64,000 nucleotides of DNA from Muscardinus avellanarius (GCA_963383645.1 OY726565.1:33026529-33090528), one strand, 5' to 3'. Numbered from the stretch's first letter, positions 46,413 to 58,548 are shown. Notes: generated by a model from the sequence alone, not told the origin. Numbers and translations are program-made.

Positions 46413-46637
46413 CAAGCTGGGTGTTGGTGGCGCAGCATGTGGGAGGCTGAGACAGGAGGATCACAAGTTTGAGTCAGCCTCAGATGCTTAGTGAGACTTT
46501 CAGAAACTTAGCATGATGCTATTGCAAAATAAAAATATAAAATAGGGCTGGGAGTATAACTCTCAGGTAGAACAACACTGAGTTCAATCCCCAATACCAA
46601 AAATACTAAGAAACAAAAATAAATAAATAAAACCTAA
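46413..46637 (+). mobile_element. B1-dID SINE
   Basis: 'caagctgggtgttggtggcgc' start, 'gaggctgagacaggaggatc' core, ID half 'gggctgggagtataactctc' and an A/AAAT-rich tail. From 46640 to 47770 the DNA is unique, with several chance frames on both strands. Confidence 0.85.
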
Positions 46638-47867
46638 AACCTTCAGTGCATGGGAAGCCTGCTCCCTTCTCAAATCTAAGGGCATCCTCAGGCTTCTCGG
46701 ACTGCGTGCACCATGCGACTCCTTTTTATCTCACAATCCAGTGTACCACTTCCTCCGAGCTTGCTCCCTGTTCAAAGCCAGGCAGGCAGTCCAACTCGTT
46801 GCTCTATAGTTTCAAGAGATCCAGATGCGTGGAACCACATTGTGTTGGTCAGGAATGCTATTCACCAAAGATCTTGGATCCCCCACCCCTTGGCATGGTA
46901 GAATTGCATGGCCCTGTCCTTGAGGAATTCTGTGTTTGCCTCTTGCTGTTCCCCTGCTCCTCGAGGCGGGCTTGTGTCTTACTTTGTTCCTAAAATGGGA
47001 GAAGTGATGTTTGGAGATTCCAGAAAGGAGCTTCTGTAGTCTCTGCATGATTGCCCATTTTCCTCTCACTGCTTCAGTTATAGGGAGCCTGCGTTCACAT
47101 AGAGGCTTCATCAGCCAGAGAGTGACTGGGATGAGCACAGCACCCTCCAACCCCTGCTTCCCCCAGTGGAAACCAAGCATAAAAAAGAAAGAAACCTTTG
47201 TTATTTTCTTCTACCAAAATGTGGGGAGTTGTCACTGCCACATAACTTGGCTTATCCAACTGATATATACATGCATTATAATAGTGGCTTTATGAAGCAG
47301 AAACTATATGCATATAATTTTCATTTATGGAGGAAGGGAGCAGAAGTTGCACTGTGATGGATTCGTCTGTGAATATGTCTTGCAGGAAGAGGGATGAATC
47401 TGAAGCAGACAAGAAGACAGAGCAGTGAGCACCAACAGTAGAAGATCACGTGCAATGTGGCAATGGATTATACAGGATCGTTGGCTCCTAGATTCTCCCA
47501 AATAGCCCTGGTTTCTGAGATCTCATTTATCCATTATTTAATTATTCTTGTGATTTCCTTTGATATCAACTGCTCATCTTTCTTTTTTATTTCGTTTGCC
47601 TTTCCAGTGCTCCATGCGTAGTACGATCTAAAATTTTCTGCTTCTAATCTGTTTCTTGGGGTCATGCATAAATTAAAATCAATTGTATGTTGAATGAGAG
47701 GCTAAAGTATAACTCCGAGAGTAAAGGAGTTAAGCTATCACACTTAGACTTTTTGAAATAATTGCAAACTTAACATTTCATCATCCTTAATGGTTTATCA
47801 AGCGCTTTTACATTAGTGATCACTTTTGATTCTTACATCTCCTGTGCCCATCTTATACTTTTATTTA

Positions 47868-48280
47868 TGCATTGTAATTATGCATAATAGTGAGGCTCAA
47901 AGTGATACAAACACACGTGCACACACCAGTCAGTGTATTTCCTTCTGCATTGCACCTGGCTTCCCCACCCTCCTCCCATACAATTAGTGAGATTCGTAGT
48001 GAACCTTCATATATGAGCATAACATTATTTTAATCGTTGCCTTCCTCAGTCCACCTTTTTCCCCTCCCCACCTCCCTCTCTCAATCTCATTCTAAGGGTG
48101 TCTATGCTCATTTATCTAAAATCTCTGGTTTCTTATTTTCTCTCTAGCTTCCACATATGAGAGAAAACATATGACCCTTGGTTCCTGAGACCAGCTGGTC
48201 TCACTTAGCATAATATCTCCTACACCCACTTTTCACTGCCTAGGAATTATGTTTGCATAGCGCTGCACTCATGTCTCTAT
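47868..48280 (-). mobile_element. L1 3' end
   Basis: Complemented L1 tail: 'tgcattgtaattatgcataatag' end, CCCTCCC-rich 3' UTR (48060-48090), then 'agagaaaacatatgaccctt' and 'ctcacttagcataatatct' corresponding to the ORF2 terminus. A weak MIR relic may precede it at 47775-47850. Confidence 0.7.
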
Positions 48281-48309
48281 TTCTATTATGAGGATTACCA
48301 GACACTGAC

Positions 48310-48745
48310 AATCTGATAGACTGTATTGTTCTTCCATTCCCTGTGAGGAACTTTCACTCTTTGTCTTTGCCATGGGAATCACAGTGCCTCCTGTTGGGGA
48401 AATGCACATCCCCACCCCACTTAAATCAGGTTTGCCCACCTGACATGCTCTAGCCAATGGAACGCGAGCAGATGTGACATAAACCGAGTCTGGAAGGCTT
48501 AAGAAACATCATCATTTCCCTTCAGCACTCCTGCTTTTTCCCTTCCACCATGAGGCTACACCAAACATTGATGACTCCAGCCTGAATTTCAGAAGATACA
48601 CAGAGCAGAACTGAGCAGGTGCCAGCAGCGAGTCAAATTCCTAGCCGCAGACTGCATGCATCTTCAGTAAGGCGTGGATGTTTGCTGTTGTAGTCCATTG
48701 ACATTTGGGGACTGTTTAGTATTAGAGTATGGCAGATTAATTTTC
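48310..48745 (+). repeat. Ancient LTR-like repeat
   Basis: Order of motifs 'tctttgccatgggaatcac', 'cctgacatgctctagccaatgg', 'ccaccatgaggctacacc' and 'gtccattgacatttggggac' is that of an old mammalian LTR-type element whose family I cannot name with certainty. A weak MIR fragment may follow at 48830-48890. The DNA from there to 50303 is unique. Confidence 0.45.
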
Positions 48746-50319
48746 ATTCTGAACAAGGTGTTACTAAATATCAATATAATTACTTTTTAAATAATTTTAT
48801 GTTCTATTATAGCAGGGCCTGGGGATTGAGGAAAGGGCATGGACTCTGACATCAAGGAGACCTGCCACTTAGTGAACTGCTTTGCCTCAGCGAACATGAG
48901 CTACACCCCCAGTGGCACTTTTTCCTCTTCAGCTCTTTCTGTCAGAAGCATTTTTCCCACACACTCCACTCAGAATCCTGGTAACCAACTTGGACTCAAA
49001 AAGATTATTAGCTACAATAGTTTGAAATACATTATTATAGGAAAGTCTATGAGTTCATTATAGCAGTTCAAAAAAGAGCCAAAAATAACCTTATTAGTCA
49101 CCACTGAGAGCTCACTGGCACCAGCTCCTTATTGGAAACTGTGGGGGAAAATTAAATGCTTAAATATTTCAATATGAACTATTTTTCAGCCTTAAAAAAA
49201 AGAGCAAAATAGCCCTGGATGATGAGGAAAAGTTTTTCACAGAAAATGCCAGATAGTAAATATTGGATAAATGATGATTGCATTATACAATCGTGATTTT
49301 ATGACCAACCCCTAACAAATTAATCATTTCAAGAAATGATTATCAACAGATTGTAAAATCATTTGGTGAAAGGTTGATAGGTAATTGGATATTTACAAGA
49401 TGTCATGTTTATACTGTATGAATTAATGTTTACTTATAAAATGAGAAATACAAATTTACACTGGAGGATTAGAATGCCCACATCAAACAACTCTAAAGTG
49501 AGAAAACTGAACATGCTGATATCCTGATGAGATATGATATGAAGTTCACACAATACAAAGGCATTTTGTCATAAAAAAATATACTTAAATCTAACCACAT
49601 CTTCAGATCTGAATTTGAGTTCATAGAAAATACGGGCAATAGAGAAAAGGCAAATTTCACTTGCCATATCTTATTTCTATGCCAGTATGCTGCTTTACAA
49701 ACACAGGAAACCATGTAAAACATGTTCTGTGCCTTCTCAGGAAGGAGTGCGGTGGAGCAGCCCAATTATCCCACCACACCACAGGATACCTGGGGGCCAG
49801 CCGGGGAGCTGACCACTCTTATGCACACGGTTTTAAGGCTGAGCAGTTGAGTCAACCTCTTATGCAGGTGTGCAGCTAATGGTCCAGCTAATGTGCTTTA
49901 ATCTAGATGGATCATGGTCCTTTCATTCACACTGGATTTCAGGACAGTGAGTCTGTGTTGACTTTCCCAGGCAGAGTCATGTTTCATGCTACCAATTTCA
50001 AAGATTATTGTCATTCATAGAGCCTCCTTGCCTCCTGTGCTACCACAACCAATGAGGCCTGTAGCGCCTGGAATTCTCTGTAACCCTCCTTTCCAAACAG
50101 ATCCCTTTTGTCAGCTTTCTGTGCTTCTTATGCCTCAGCTGTGCTGACCATGCCACTCACTCTTTCCTGAACATTCTCCTCTTTCACTTTTCCAAAGCTT
50201 TGCTCCCTTGAATAATCCAGCACAATGATAGCTCATGGCATTTATCCACTTGCAGATGTTCCTCCCTACTAAGTTTTGATATGGCTACTTTGCAGAGATA
50301 GATAAAAATAAATGAGTGT

Positions 50320-50538
50320 TGCTGGGTGTGGTGGCACACACTTGTAATCCCCGCGCTTGGGAGGCGGAGACAGGAGGATCGCGCAGGTTCAAAACCAGCC
50401 ATGCTGGCTTAAGAGACCCTGTTTCCAATAATAAAAAAAGTATAAAATAGGTCTGGGAGTGTAGCCCAGAAGAAGGGCTGAAGAAGGGCTGAAGAAGGGC
50501 TTCCAGGAACCCCAGTACCACCAAAAAATAAAAAAATA
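50320..50538 (+). mobile_element. B1-dID SINE, CpG-rich 'GGCTTCC' subfamily
   Basis: TSD aaaaataaatgagtgt, exact (50304-50319 and 50539-50554). Near its end an 11-bp unit (gaagaagggct) is repeated three times at about 50469-50502, followed by the subfamily signature GGCTTCCAGGAACCCC. Confidence 0.92.
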
Positions 50539-50560
50539 AAAAATAAATGAGTGTAGTCTT

Positions 50561-50660
50561 TTTTTTAGAATTTTATTGGTGCAATGTACTTACACATTAG
50601 AGTGAGATTCCATGATACACTCATGTGCAGCCAATGTATAGAACCTGAAAGAGAACTAAA
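50561..50660 (-). mobile_element. Short L1 3' tail
   Basis: 'ttttattggtgcaatgtac' followed by 'catgatacactcatgtgcagc' is the complement of the L1 terminus, only about 100 bp long. Confidence 0.6.
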
Positions 50661-51352
50661 TTTGGGGGTTATTTTCTTTCGTGGTCTTTCAAAAGAAAAC
50701 ATTGCAAGAAGGGCACAGAGCTGACTGTGTCCTATGATACTGAGAGGTGTCTGCTCAAGTCCCTGTGGTCTTAAGATGCTTCAGGTATGGGCTCCTTAAG
50801 GTCAGACACACGAGAGCACTCATTTGCTGGTCTGCTGGAACACCCTTCAAATAACTATACAGATGAATTTACAGATGTGCTTGCTCCTTCTGTCCCCTGG
50901 CTTCCCTCTGCTTCTTCTTCTCTCTGCTTCTCTCAAATGAGCCCCACCCTTCTGTGGAAAGCAGAACTCACCTATAGTCTTACCCCAACTTACTTAGTGG
51001 ATCTTTTTGGGTCTTTTTCTTTAGGAACAAAGAACAACAGCAAAAGCAAACATTTGCTGTTTTAGATGATGGTTTAATACTTTTTTTTGTAAACTACAGG
51101 TACATGTTTAGCATAAAAAGAGTATAATTTTTCAGCCTTGTCTAATGTGAACACAGGAGTTCTTTGTCCAATAAACTATAAAGTCAATGGGGTGTGCCAA
51201 GCAAAGGGGGTGAAAAGCATAGTCCAATCACAAAAACAGGGCTAAGCAGGCTTATAATCATTTCTGATACCAAAGTAGGTGCAAACAAGTGACCAGGAGG
51301 GCAGAGTCTGCCTCACTGTGAAGGTGGGTAGTGCTTCCAAATAAACTCTCGC

Positions 51353-51565
51353 AGCTGGGCACGGTGGCACACACACGGTAAGTCTAATACTTGGGAGGTT
51401 GAGACAGAAAAATTGCAAGTTTGAGGACAGGCTCAGCAACATAGTGAGACTCTCAGCAAGACCCTGTTTCAAAAACAAAAAAATAAAAAAAGGGCTGGGA
51501 ATGTAGCTTAGAAGTAGAAGCAACTTCTCAACCCTCAGCAACTTTTCAACCCTCGGTACTACACA
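51353..51565 (+). mobile_element. B1-dID SINE
   Basis: 'gctgggcacggtggcacac' start and an ID half 'gggctgggaatgtagcttag'. Near the end a short duplication (caacttctcaaccctcag / caacttttcaaccctcgg) replaces the usual sequence. Confidence 0.82.
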
Positions 51566-51893
51566 CACAATACAAAATTATTTACATGATTTATTTCTGT
51601 AGATAAATGCAACATTGAAGAGATGAGGTTATCTTATTCTATTATGAAATTTGTATCTTACTCTACTATGTATCTTATTATATTATGAAATTCTATATCA
51701 AAAAGGAAAGAGCAATGTGCTTACATTGACCATTTGTCACACTTCTTAGCTTGTATTGACATATTCTTGTATTGACATACAAGAATACAGAAAAACACTA
51801 CTGAAGTGAAAAATGTGAGATTATTTGACAATAAAGTTTGTGAAACAATAGAACAATTGGAAGCTAATATTTGCCTAACAAAAGCTGGATGTA

Positions 51894-52110
51894 GCCAGGC
51901 ATGGTGGCACACCCTTGTAATCCCAGCATTCTGGAGTCTGAGACAGGAGGATCAAGGAGGTTCTCAGACAGCCTCAGCTGCTTAGTGAGGTCCTTTGCAA
52001 CTCAGTGAAACTCTCTTTCAAAATAAAGAGTAAAATATGGGGATGGGGTGTAGCTCAGAGGTAGAATGCCCCTAGGTTCCATCCCCAGTACTGCAAAAAT
52101 AAGTAAATAA
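51894..52110 (+). mobile_element. B1-dID SINE
   Basis: Complete dimer: 'agccaggcatggtggcacac', 'gtctgagacaggaggatc', 'ggatggggtgtagctcagag', 'ccatccccagtactgc', A-rich tail. Confidence 0.88.
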
Positions 52111-52338
52111 AGCTAGATGTCATGGTAGCCCTATCTATAGGTAAGAAATAGTGCTCAAAAATGCAATGTACAAAATAACTATTTAGATTTAAATCCCCAC
52201 TTTTGTCATTTATATATGTAATTTTCCCTCCATTCTTCCTTCCACACATCAAATAAATCTCCCTAAAATACTAACTTCATATTATCTCCTAATATAAATT
52301 CTTAAGTTCCATCCACCTACAAGACAAAATCCATCTTT

Positions 52339-52595
52339 GTGTGTGTGTGTGGGGGGGGGTGCTAGGGATTGAACTTTTCTGTGTGTGTGCTTGTGGTGCT
52401 AGGGATTGAATTTAGGGGCATTCTACCTCCAAGCCACACCCTCAGTCCTATTTTTCAGTTTTTATTTTGAGACAGAATCTCATTAAGTTGTGGAGAGACT
52501 CACTAAGTAGCTCTGGCTGACCATGAACCTGTGATGCTCTTGACTCAGCCGCACAAGTACTGGGATTACAAGCATGCACCACCATGCCTGGCTTT
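52339..52595 (-). mobile_element. B1-dID SINE with duplicated end
   Basis: TSD caaaatccatcttt, exact (52325-52338 and 52596-52609). The plus-strand tail shows TG and a G-run, and the ID terminus 'ggtgctagggattgaa' occurs twice in tandem (52359 and 52397). Confidence 0.92.
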
Positions 52596-52783
52596 CAAAA
52601 TCCATCTTTAAATCCCAGAAAATAAATTCCTTCACAACCTGGCAGCCACTTAACTATCCCATTTAATTTTCCTCTATTCCGATTTCCTTCCCTAAAACCC
52701 TATTTTTTCCTAAATGCTGAACAGCCTGCAAATTATCTCTCCTAGAATAGGACAAAAGCTTACTGAGTCTTGAAGTTTCATAA

Positions 52784-53387
52784 TGTGGTAGTTAGATATA
52801 AAATTTATCCTAAAGAGCTCATTTATTAATATTCAGGGTCTATATGGCTAAGTCATGAGAGTTATTATCTCATGACTCTCATTAGTAAGTGTGGCAGGAG
52901 GCCGGGCGTGGTGGCGCACGCTTGTAATCCCCGCGCTTGGGAGGCAGAGACAGGAGGATGGTGCAGGTTCAAAGCCAGCCGCGGGCGCTGGCTTAGGAGA
53001 CCCTGTTTCCAAATAAAAATGTAAAAAATAGGTCTGGGAGTGTAGCCCAGAGGTAGAAGGGCTTCCAGGAACTCCAGTACCACCAAAAAAAAAGGAAGAG
53101 TGTGGCAGGAGAAGGGCCACTGGGGCAGTGGCCCTGGGGATTATATATGATTATATATGGTTTCTCTTCCCCTCACTGGCTTTCTCGCTTCCATCCTCCG
53201 TGATACAAAAAGCAGGGCCTTGAGGTCTCCCTTTATCCTCTTCCCACCCCCATACCCTGAAATCCACAGTTCCCAGCCTCACACAGACTGAACCCCCAAA
53301 CTGTGAGTAAATAAATCTTCCTTTCTCTAAAGGTCAAGTCTTTTAGCTTATAGTTGTGAAAATACTGACTAATACACATATCTTCTC
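52784..53387 (+). mobile_element. MaLR-type LTR split by a SINE
   Basis: Starts near 'gtggtagttagatataaaat' and ends 'gaaaatactgactaataca' with a poly(A) signal in 'gagtaaataaatcttcc'. A SINE at 52901-53098 with its TSD interrupts it, so about 390 bp are LTR sequence. Confidence 0.6.
52901..53098 (+). mobile_element. B1-dID SINE, CpG-rich 'GGCTTCC' subfamily, best preserved
   Basis: TSD agtgtggcaggag, exact (52888-52900 and 53099-53111). Starts GCCGGGCGTGGTGGCGCACG with nearly all CpGs retained. ID half: 'ggtctgggagtgtagcccag', then GGGCTTCCAGGAACTCCAG. Likely the youngest SINE in the window. Confidence 0.93.
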
Positions 53388-53420
53388 CAGTATCTCAAAA
53401 ACACTGTCCCCAACCAGCTC

Positions 53421-53426
<6 letters not shown>

Positions 53427-53463
<37 letters not shown>

Positions 53464-53647
53464 TTATTTGGTGGTATTGGGATTCCTGGAAACCCTTCTA
53501 CCTCCGGGCTACACTCCCAGACCTAAATTTATATTTTTATTTGGAAACAGGGTCTCTTAAGCCAGCATGACTGGCTTCGAACCAGCGTGATCCTCCTGTC
53601 TCCGCCTCCCAAGCGTGGGATTACAAGGGTGCACCACCACGCCCGGC
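53427..53647 (-). mobile_element. B1-dID SINE, 'GGCTTCC' subfamily, (TTTA)n tail
   Basis: TSD ccagctcttattt, exact (53414-53426 and 53648-53660). The A-tail has become a (TTTA)n array at about 53427-53465. It is inserted inside an older SINE, whose remainder continues at 53661. Confidence 0.92.
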
Positions 53648-53660
53648 CCAGCTCTTATTT

Positions 53661-53785
53661 TGAAACAAGCTCTCACTAAATTGTGGAGGGCCTCATTAAG
53701 TAGCTGAGGTTGGCCTCGAACCTGCAATCTTCCTGTCTCATTCTCCTAAGTACTGGGATTACATACATGCGCCACCATACCCAAC
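53661..53785 (-). mobile_element. Older B1-dID SINE, interrupted
   Basis: Complemented B1 half ('gaaacaagctctcactaaattg ... tacatgcgccaccatacccaac'). The TSD of the younger SINE lies in its linker. The DNA at 53790-55235 is unique, with no gene recognised. Confidence 0.78.
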
Positions 53786-55235
53786 TTGATTTCAAATTTG
53801 TAAACTTGCAATTTCTATTGTCTCACATCATGACTGCCCTGGATAAAGATTTTTTTTAATTTCTAAAATTTTTAGAGTTTTATTAATCAAGATAAAAGAA
53901 AAGAAACAGAAGATGAAGATAAATCAAAATCATTTATGCAGAAATATGAACAAAAAAATCAGACATTTTGGTAAGTCTGTTATTTGGTTTTTCATCTTTG
54001 TAATGTTTGGTATCATAAGTGTATGTTCAAAAACATGGATTTATAAAATGGGAGCCAAAAGAAAGAAGGTAAGTAACAAACTCCAGGTGTATAGCTACTT
54101 TTGGCAGAGTCATACAAATCTCGTTTTGGACCTTTTTAGGGGTTATGAATAAAGTAGACTGACAGCAAACCAAATTGTGTAGAAAAGCAAAATTTAATCT
54201 ATTAGTATTGCCCTCTAGCGGGGTGGAGTGGTGCATTTAACCACCACAAATTTCAGCTAATAATATCCTTATGTAGTTAAAACAGTCAAAGGTGTTATTC
54301 TGCGTCAATTTTTGTTTCTGGGAAGGAAGCTTCAAAATATTATCATTCATTTTAAAGAATATTAATTTACCTATCAGATACCATTTATCTATTTTTTAAA
54401 ATCTACCAGTTGGATATTAGATCATTTACAGTATTTTTTCTATTTTGAAATTTTTCAACTATTTGCAAACAGCCGTATTTTTCAAAAGCCACATCTAGAG
54501 ATTCTGTCTGTTTTTTAGCCTAGTGTTGTCGTCAACTCCAGAACAAGGATCTCCCAGCCACAGTTACTACATTTGCCCTAGATGTTCACAGCCCACAAGA
54601 TTTCCTCCATAATTCACAAAGAAAGCTGCAGCATTCTCATAGAAAAGTCCAAAAAATGCTTGAAGAGTTCCAGTATAAGTCACATTTTCCATTTTCATCT
54701 TAATTTCTTTCTGATCCAGAGCTTTCCTCTTAGATTAAGACTAATTTACTTGAAGCCCGTGGTTTTGAGATGATAAATTCCACAGCAGCATTAGCATCCG
54801 ATGTCCTCAAAAAGCTCCTATGGTGCATAGACTTTCATCAAACACTTTAAATATTTTGTGATTCTTAATGTTATGTTATATTTGAATCAAGGAGCCATGG
54901 GACATATTTAAAAAGGAAAAAAAGAGAAAGAAGTGTATCAAATTGAAAAGTGATAGTCCCCCTTCACTCTTCAGTCTCTGCCATAAATCCCCCCATTGCC
55001 TTGCCAGAGTAACCTTGGTGCCTTTTCTTCCTATGCTTGTTCTGTATATCTTACAAATGTATTTATTCATGTGGATGCCGCTTATTACACTCTGGATGAG
55101 AAGAGGTGAAACTCATTATATCTAGGTCAACATCTGGCTTCCATTATATGTTGGATACTGTAGCAAATGAAGGAGTTCAAAGACAAATTGCACTCTTATC
55201 TCAGCCTTGGTTCCATCCTCAGATCACAGGCTCAG

Positions 55236-55237
<2 letters not shown>

Positions 55238-55287
<50 letters not shown>
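55238..55287. repeat. (CA)n microsatellite
   Basis: Uninterrupted CA array of 50 bp. The following 55310-55600 has a faint resemblance to old L1 3' sequence ('agatctcaggaagtggaactg'), too weak to call. Confidence 0.95.
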
Positions 55288-55290
<3 letters not shown>

Positions 55291-56408
55291 TTTTACTTAC
55301 ATGGTGTCATAATACGCACATGATTTTGCAACATATTTTTCTTATGATTACATCTTTGCTCTCCTCCCATGTCAGAATGTTCCTCATCTTTCTTAACAAG
55401 AATCTCATAACACAGATTTTTTTCTATAATTTATGTAACCTGTCTTGTACTGATAGACGCTTAGGTTGTTTGTAGTTTATTTCTATTACAAAAAGTAATT
55501 CATATGTTTTTACATGTATGTTTGTTTATGCACATGTGCAAAATATTTTCATGAGACAGATCTCAGGAAGTGGAACTGTTTTTGTTCTCAATGAACACCA
55601 CCAAATAGTTTCAAAAAAACAACTCTAAGAATTATATTTCACATTGAATGTAATTCTCCAAGATTTCTCATGCCGTCATCGACAGTGAAAGATACATGTG
55701 GAATCTTTATATCATATACGTATTAAAGTAGATTTATACTAAAATGTACACTTAGTGTTTTATATACAATTAAAGCAGTAACATGTTCAAAGTCCACCTG
55801 CTTCTAAAATTTTAAAACTACATGTACACTTTAATAAAATCAGCATACATTACTAATTAACCGAGCTTAGCATTATTTGTTATATTGAAGAATGAGTACC
55901 TCTAACAAAAAGAATAGAAAATATAATGGCTTAATAAATCCTAAAATTTGTTTCTTCCTTGTATAACAGAATTGAAAGAATAGCTCAGTTGAATAGGGCC
56001 AACCTGCCACATGCAGTCATTCAGAGATTCAGGTTCCTGCAACCTACTGTTCCTCCTCCCTCTGCTAAACAAGGGAAGCTAGCTCTCTGCCACATCCAGA
56101 AAAAATATTGAGACTTGTCTGATGTTAATTTTCAGACCCAAAGATATTATTTCTATTAACAAGAACTTAGCACCAAGAGAAACTGGCTATATGGTTTTGT
56201 TCAGTGACTGAGACTTGAACTCAACCCTACTTCCATGGAGGAGAAAATGTAGAACTCCTTGAGTATCAGGGTAATGACTCAAATAATTGAACAAAACCAA
56301 AGAGAAAGCATTTCCTAAACTCAAATGCAGGAGAATACACTTACTTTGTTTAAAAGGCAATGATTCACATACAGGTGCTTTAAATTACACAAAAAAATTC
56401 TTAACTAT

Positions 56409-56582
56409 CTAGGTGTGGTGGCACATACCTGTAACCCCAGTACTTGTGAAGTTGAGATAAGAAGAGCACAGGTTTGAGAGCAGCTTCAGTAACCTAGGGA
56501 AACCCTGTTTCAAAACAAAAATTTTAAAAACGGCTGAAAATATAACTCAGAGGTAGAATGCCCTGGGTTCAGTCCCCAGTCT
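56409..56582 (+). mobile_element. B1-dID SINE
   Basis: 'taggtgtggtggcacatacc' start, ID half 'ggctgaaaatataactcagag' ending 'cagtccccagtc', then C-run and CA-rich tail to about 56618. Confidence 0.85.
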
Positions 56583-56639
56583 CCCCCCCCTCCCTCTCTC
56601 ACACACATACACACACATAAATTAATAAAATTATTTACT

Positions 56640-58420
56640 ACTCTTTGACTCATCCTAAGGCATAAAAAGTGACTAATTCTTCTAAACTAGAAATGTCCTA
56701 TATGTTTTGGAATGATCTAGAACAAAGTTTCCGAGACAGCCTACATTGTCACACCACTTTCTTCAATTTGTGGTAGATCCATCTCATGATTTTTCAACTC
56801 TGGGCCACTTTTCAAAGGCTAACAAAAAAAAAAATGTAATTACTCAAAATTTTGCAAGCATGCACAAATAGATCTAAGAAGAATCTAGTATTTAAATAAA
56901 TTTCCCCAAATATATGCTCTGCAGCAGGGAGAAGTCAGCTCCAAAGTTGGTCCTGGAATAGAAAGCAGAGGAAGCCCTGATCCTCTCTTGCTGGATGTAA
57001 GCCCGCAGTAGAAGACATGCCTAACTCCTTCCATGCTGGCACAATGGACGCCTTTAGCTAGAGGCATACAAAAGAGCCTTTATTGTTTTCTGGAAGATGA
57101 TAAGACCAGCTGAATAGTTTAATGCCTTTTTTGGCACAGAGAGACGGAGTCAGGGAACTTTGGCAATTCAAAGGGAGCAATAAAATGGCCATATGAGGGG
57201 GCACTCTGGAAATATGGTAATGATAGAAATATAAGATGCATAAATGTGACTAAGATTCACTGCTGGAGATGTCACCAGAGCTTCTGATGTGCCGTCACTC
57301 TGCTAACCTGGTGGCATGCGGGTAGATGAGAAGCACGCTCACAATTAGAAACCAATATAGGTGACTTGAGGACTACAGCCTGCAGCCTACTTCATTCTGA
57401 TCTCATCCACAAGGTAGTCTGTGGAATGTATGCAAGAGCCAAGGGCTGTATAAAAGGTGATACGATGACTAAGTACTCAACATAAAACAGAGAGGCGCGG
57501 GTAGTTTACCATTAACTTTACCAGATGGCTTATTTAAGCACAGTAATAAGTACTAAGTGAAGGTCATACAAAAAGAATCAAAGGAAGAGAACAAATGGAC
57601 CACTTCTTTAGCATGTGCTTTCATAAGATTTTTGATGCTTTATAAAGAAACTTTGTTCATCTTTCTGGGGAAGGGCACACGTCCATCCCCATGTCCCTTG
57701 TAGATTACACTAACTAGTCTTTTCCATCCTTTTAAACATGCTGTATGCCCATGTTTGTTACCTATTGATACAATTTACTTCTGCTTTTAGTTTAGTACAT
57801 TTGCCTTTCCACGAGTGTGTCCCGAGGACTGCCCTTCACTTAGGTCACTTCTCTCCTTTCAGTTGAATGTCACTCACCGTCGCCAAGGACTCATTAGCTG
57901 CTTAATGGGAAGCGCTACATGGAAGGAAAACTGTGCTAAGCCAACGGCCCACTGAAGGGCCTGGCTTTAATTTTCTTGCCGTTCCCACCCCCGTCTTTCT
58001 TTAGGAGACTCCTAATAGAGATCATAATGGACCACTGCTTGATGGTTTATAATAGGGAGACGAAAGAGCCAGAATCGAGATGGCCATCGCATGCACACAT
58101 GTGACCCAGTCCAAATTACAGTCCAGGTGGCTGGTGGCAAAAGGCAATCCATTAATCTTCAGAGACACCTGCTCCTCTGACACACCCTTTCTCGAACTCA
58201 AAAGATTTCTTTTGAAATATTAATGGCCTAGAAACTAAAGGTCATTCAGTTCTTGTCTGTAACTTCCCGTGATGATTAAAACAGACACTTGAAATAATAA
58301 AATCACTTTTCAAGGACAGAGTAAACATACAAGTATAGGTCCTCTCTGTCTGGAAATAGGGAAAGGGAAATGTACACACAGGATCCAAAAGCTAAATATT
58401 CCTTCAATTTTAAATGGTGG
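56640..58420. other. Unique DNA with a candidate conserved block
   Basis: No repeats recognised. The part 57780-58330 is less AT-rich and packed with homeodomain-type TAAT/ATTA cores around non-repetitive sequence. It is discussed in the findings as a possible enhancer. Confidence 0.4.
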
Positions 58421-58426
58421 TTTTAA

Positions 58427-58548
58427 GCTAGGCATGGTGGTGCATGACTGCACTTGGGAGACGGAGGCAGCCTCAGCAATTTAGTGAGACTCTCAGCAAC
58501 TTAGCAAGACCCTGTTTCAAAATTAAAATAAAGAGGGATATAGCTCAG
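58427..58548 (+). mobile_element. B1-dID SINE, shortened
   Basis: B1 start 'gctaggcatggtggtgcatg' with internal loss. The ID half stops after 'gggatatagctcagaa'. A (TG)n array lies at 58657-58693. Confidence 0.75.

Noticed and set aside
50787..51065. 92-codon frame (MGSLRSDTREHSF...)
   Set aside because: Resembles a diverged L2/MIR-type region in composition; there is no domain, splice context or homologous protein I recognise.
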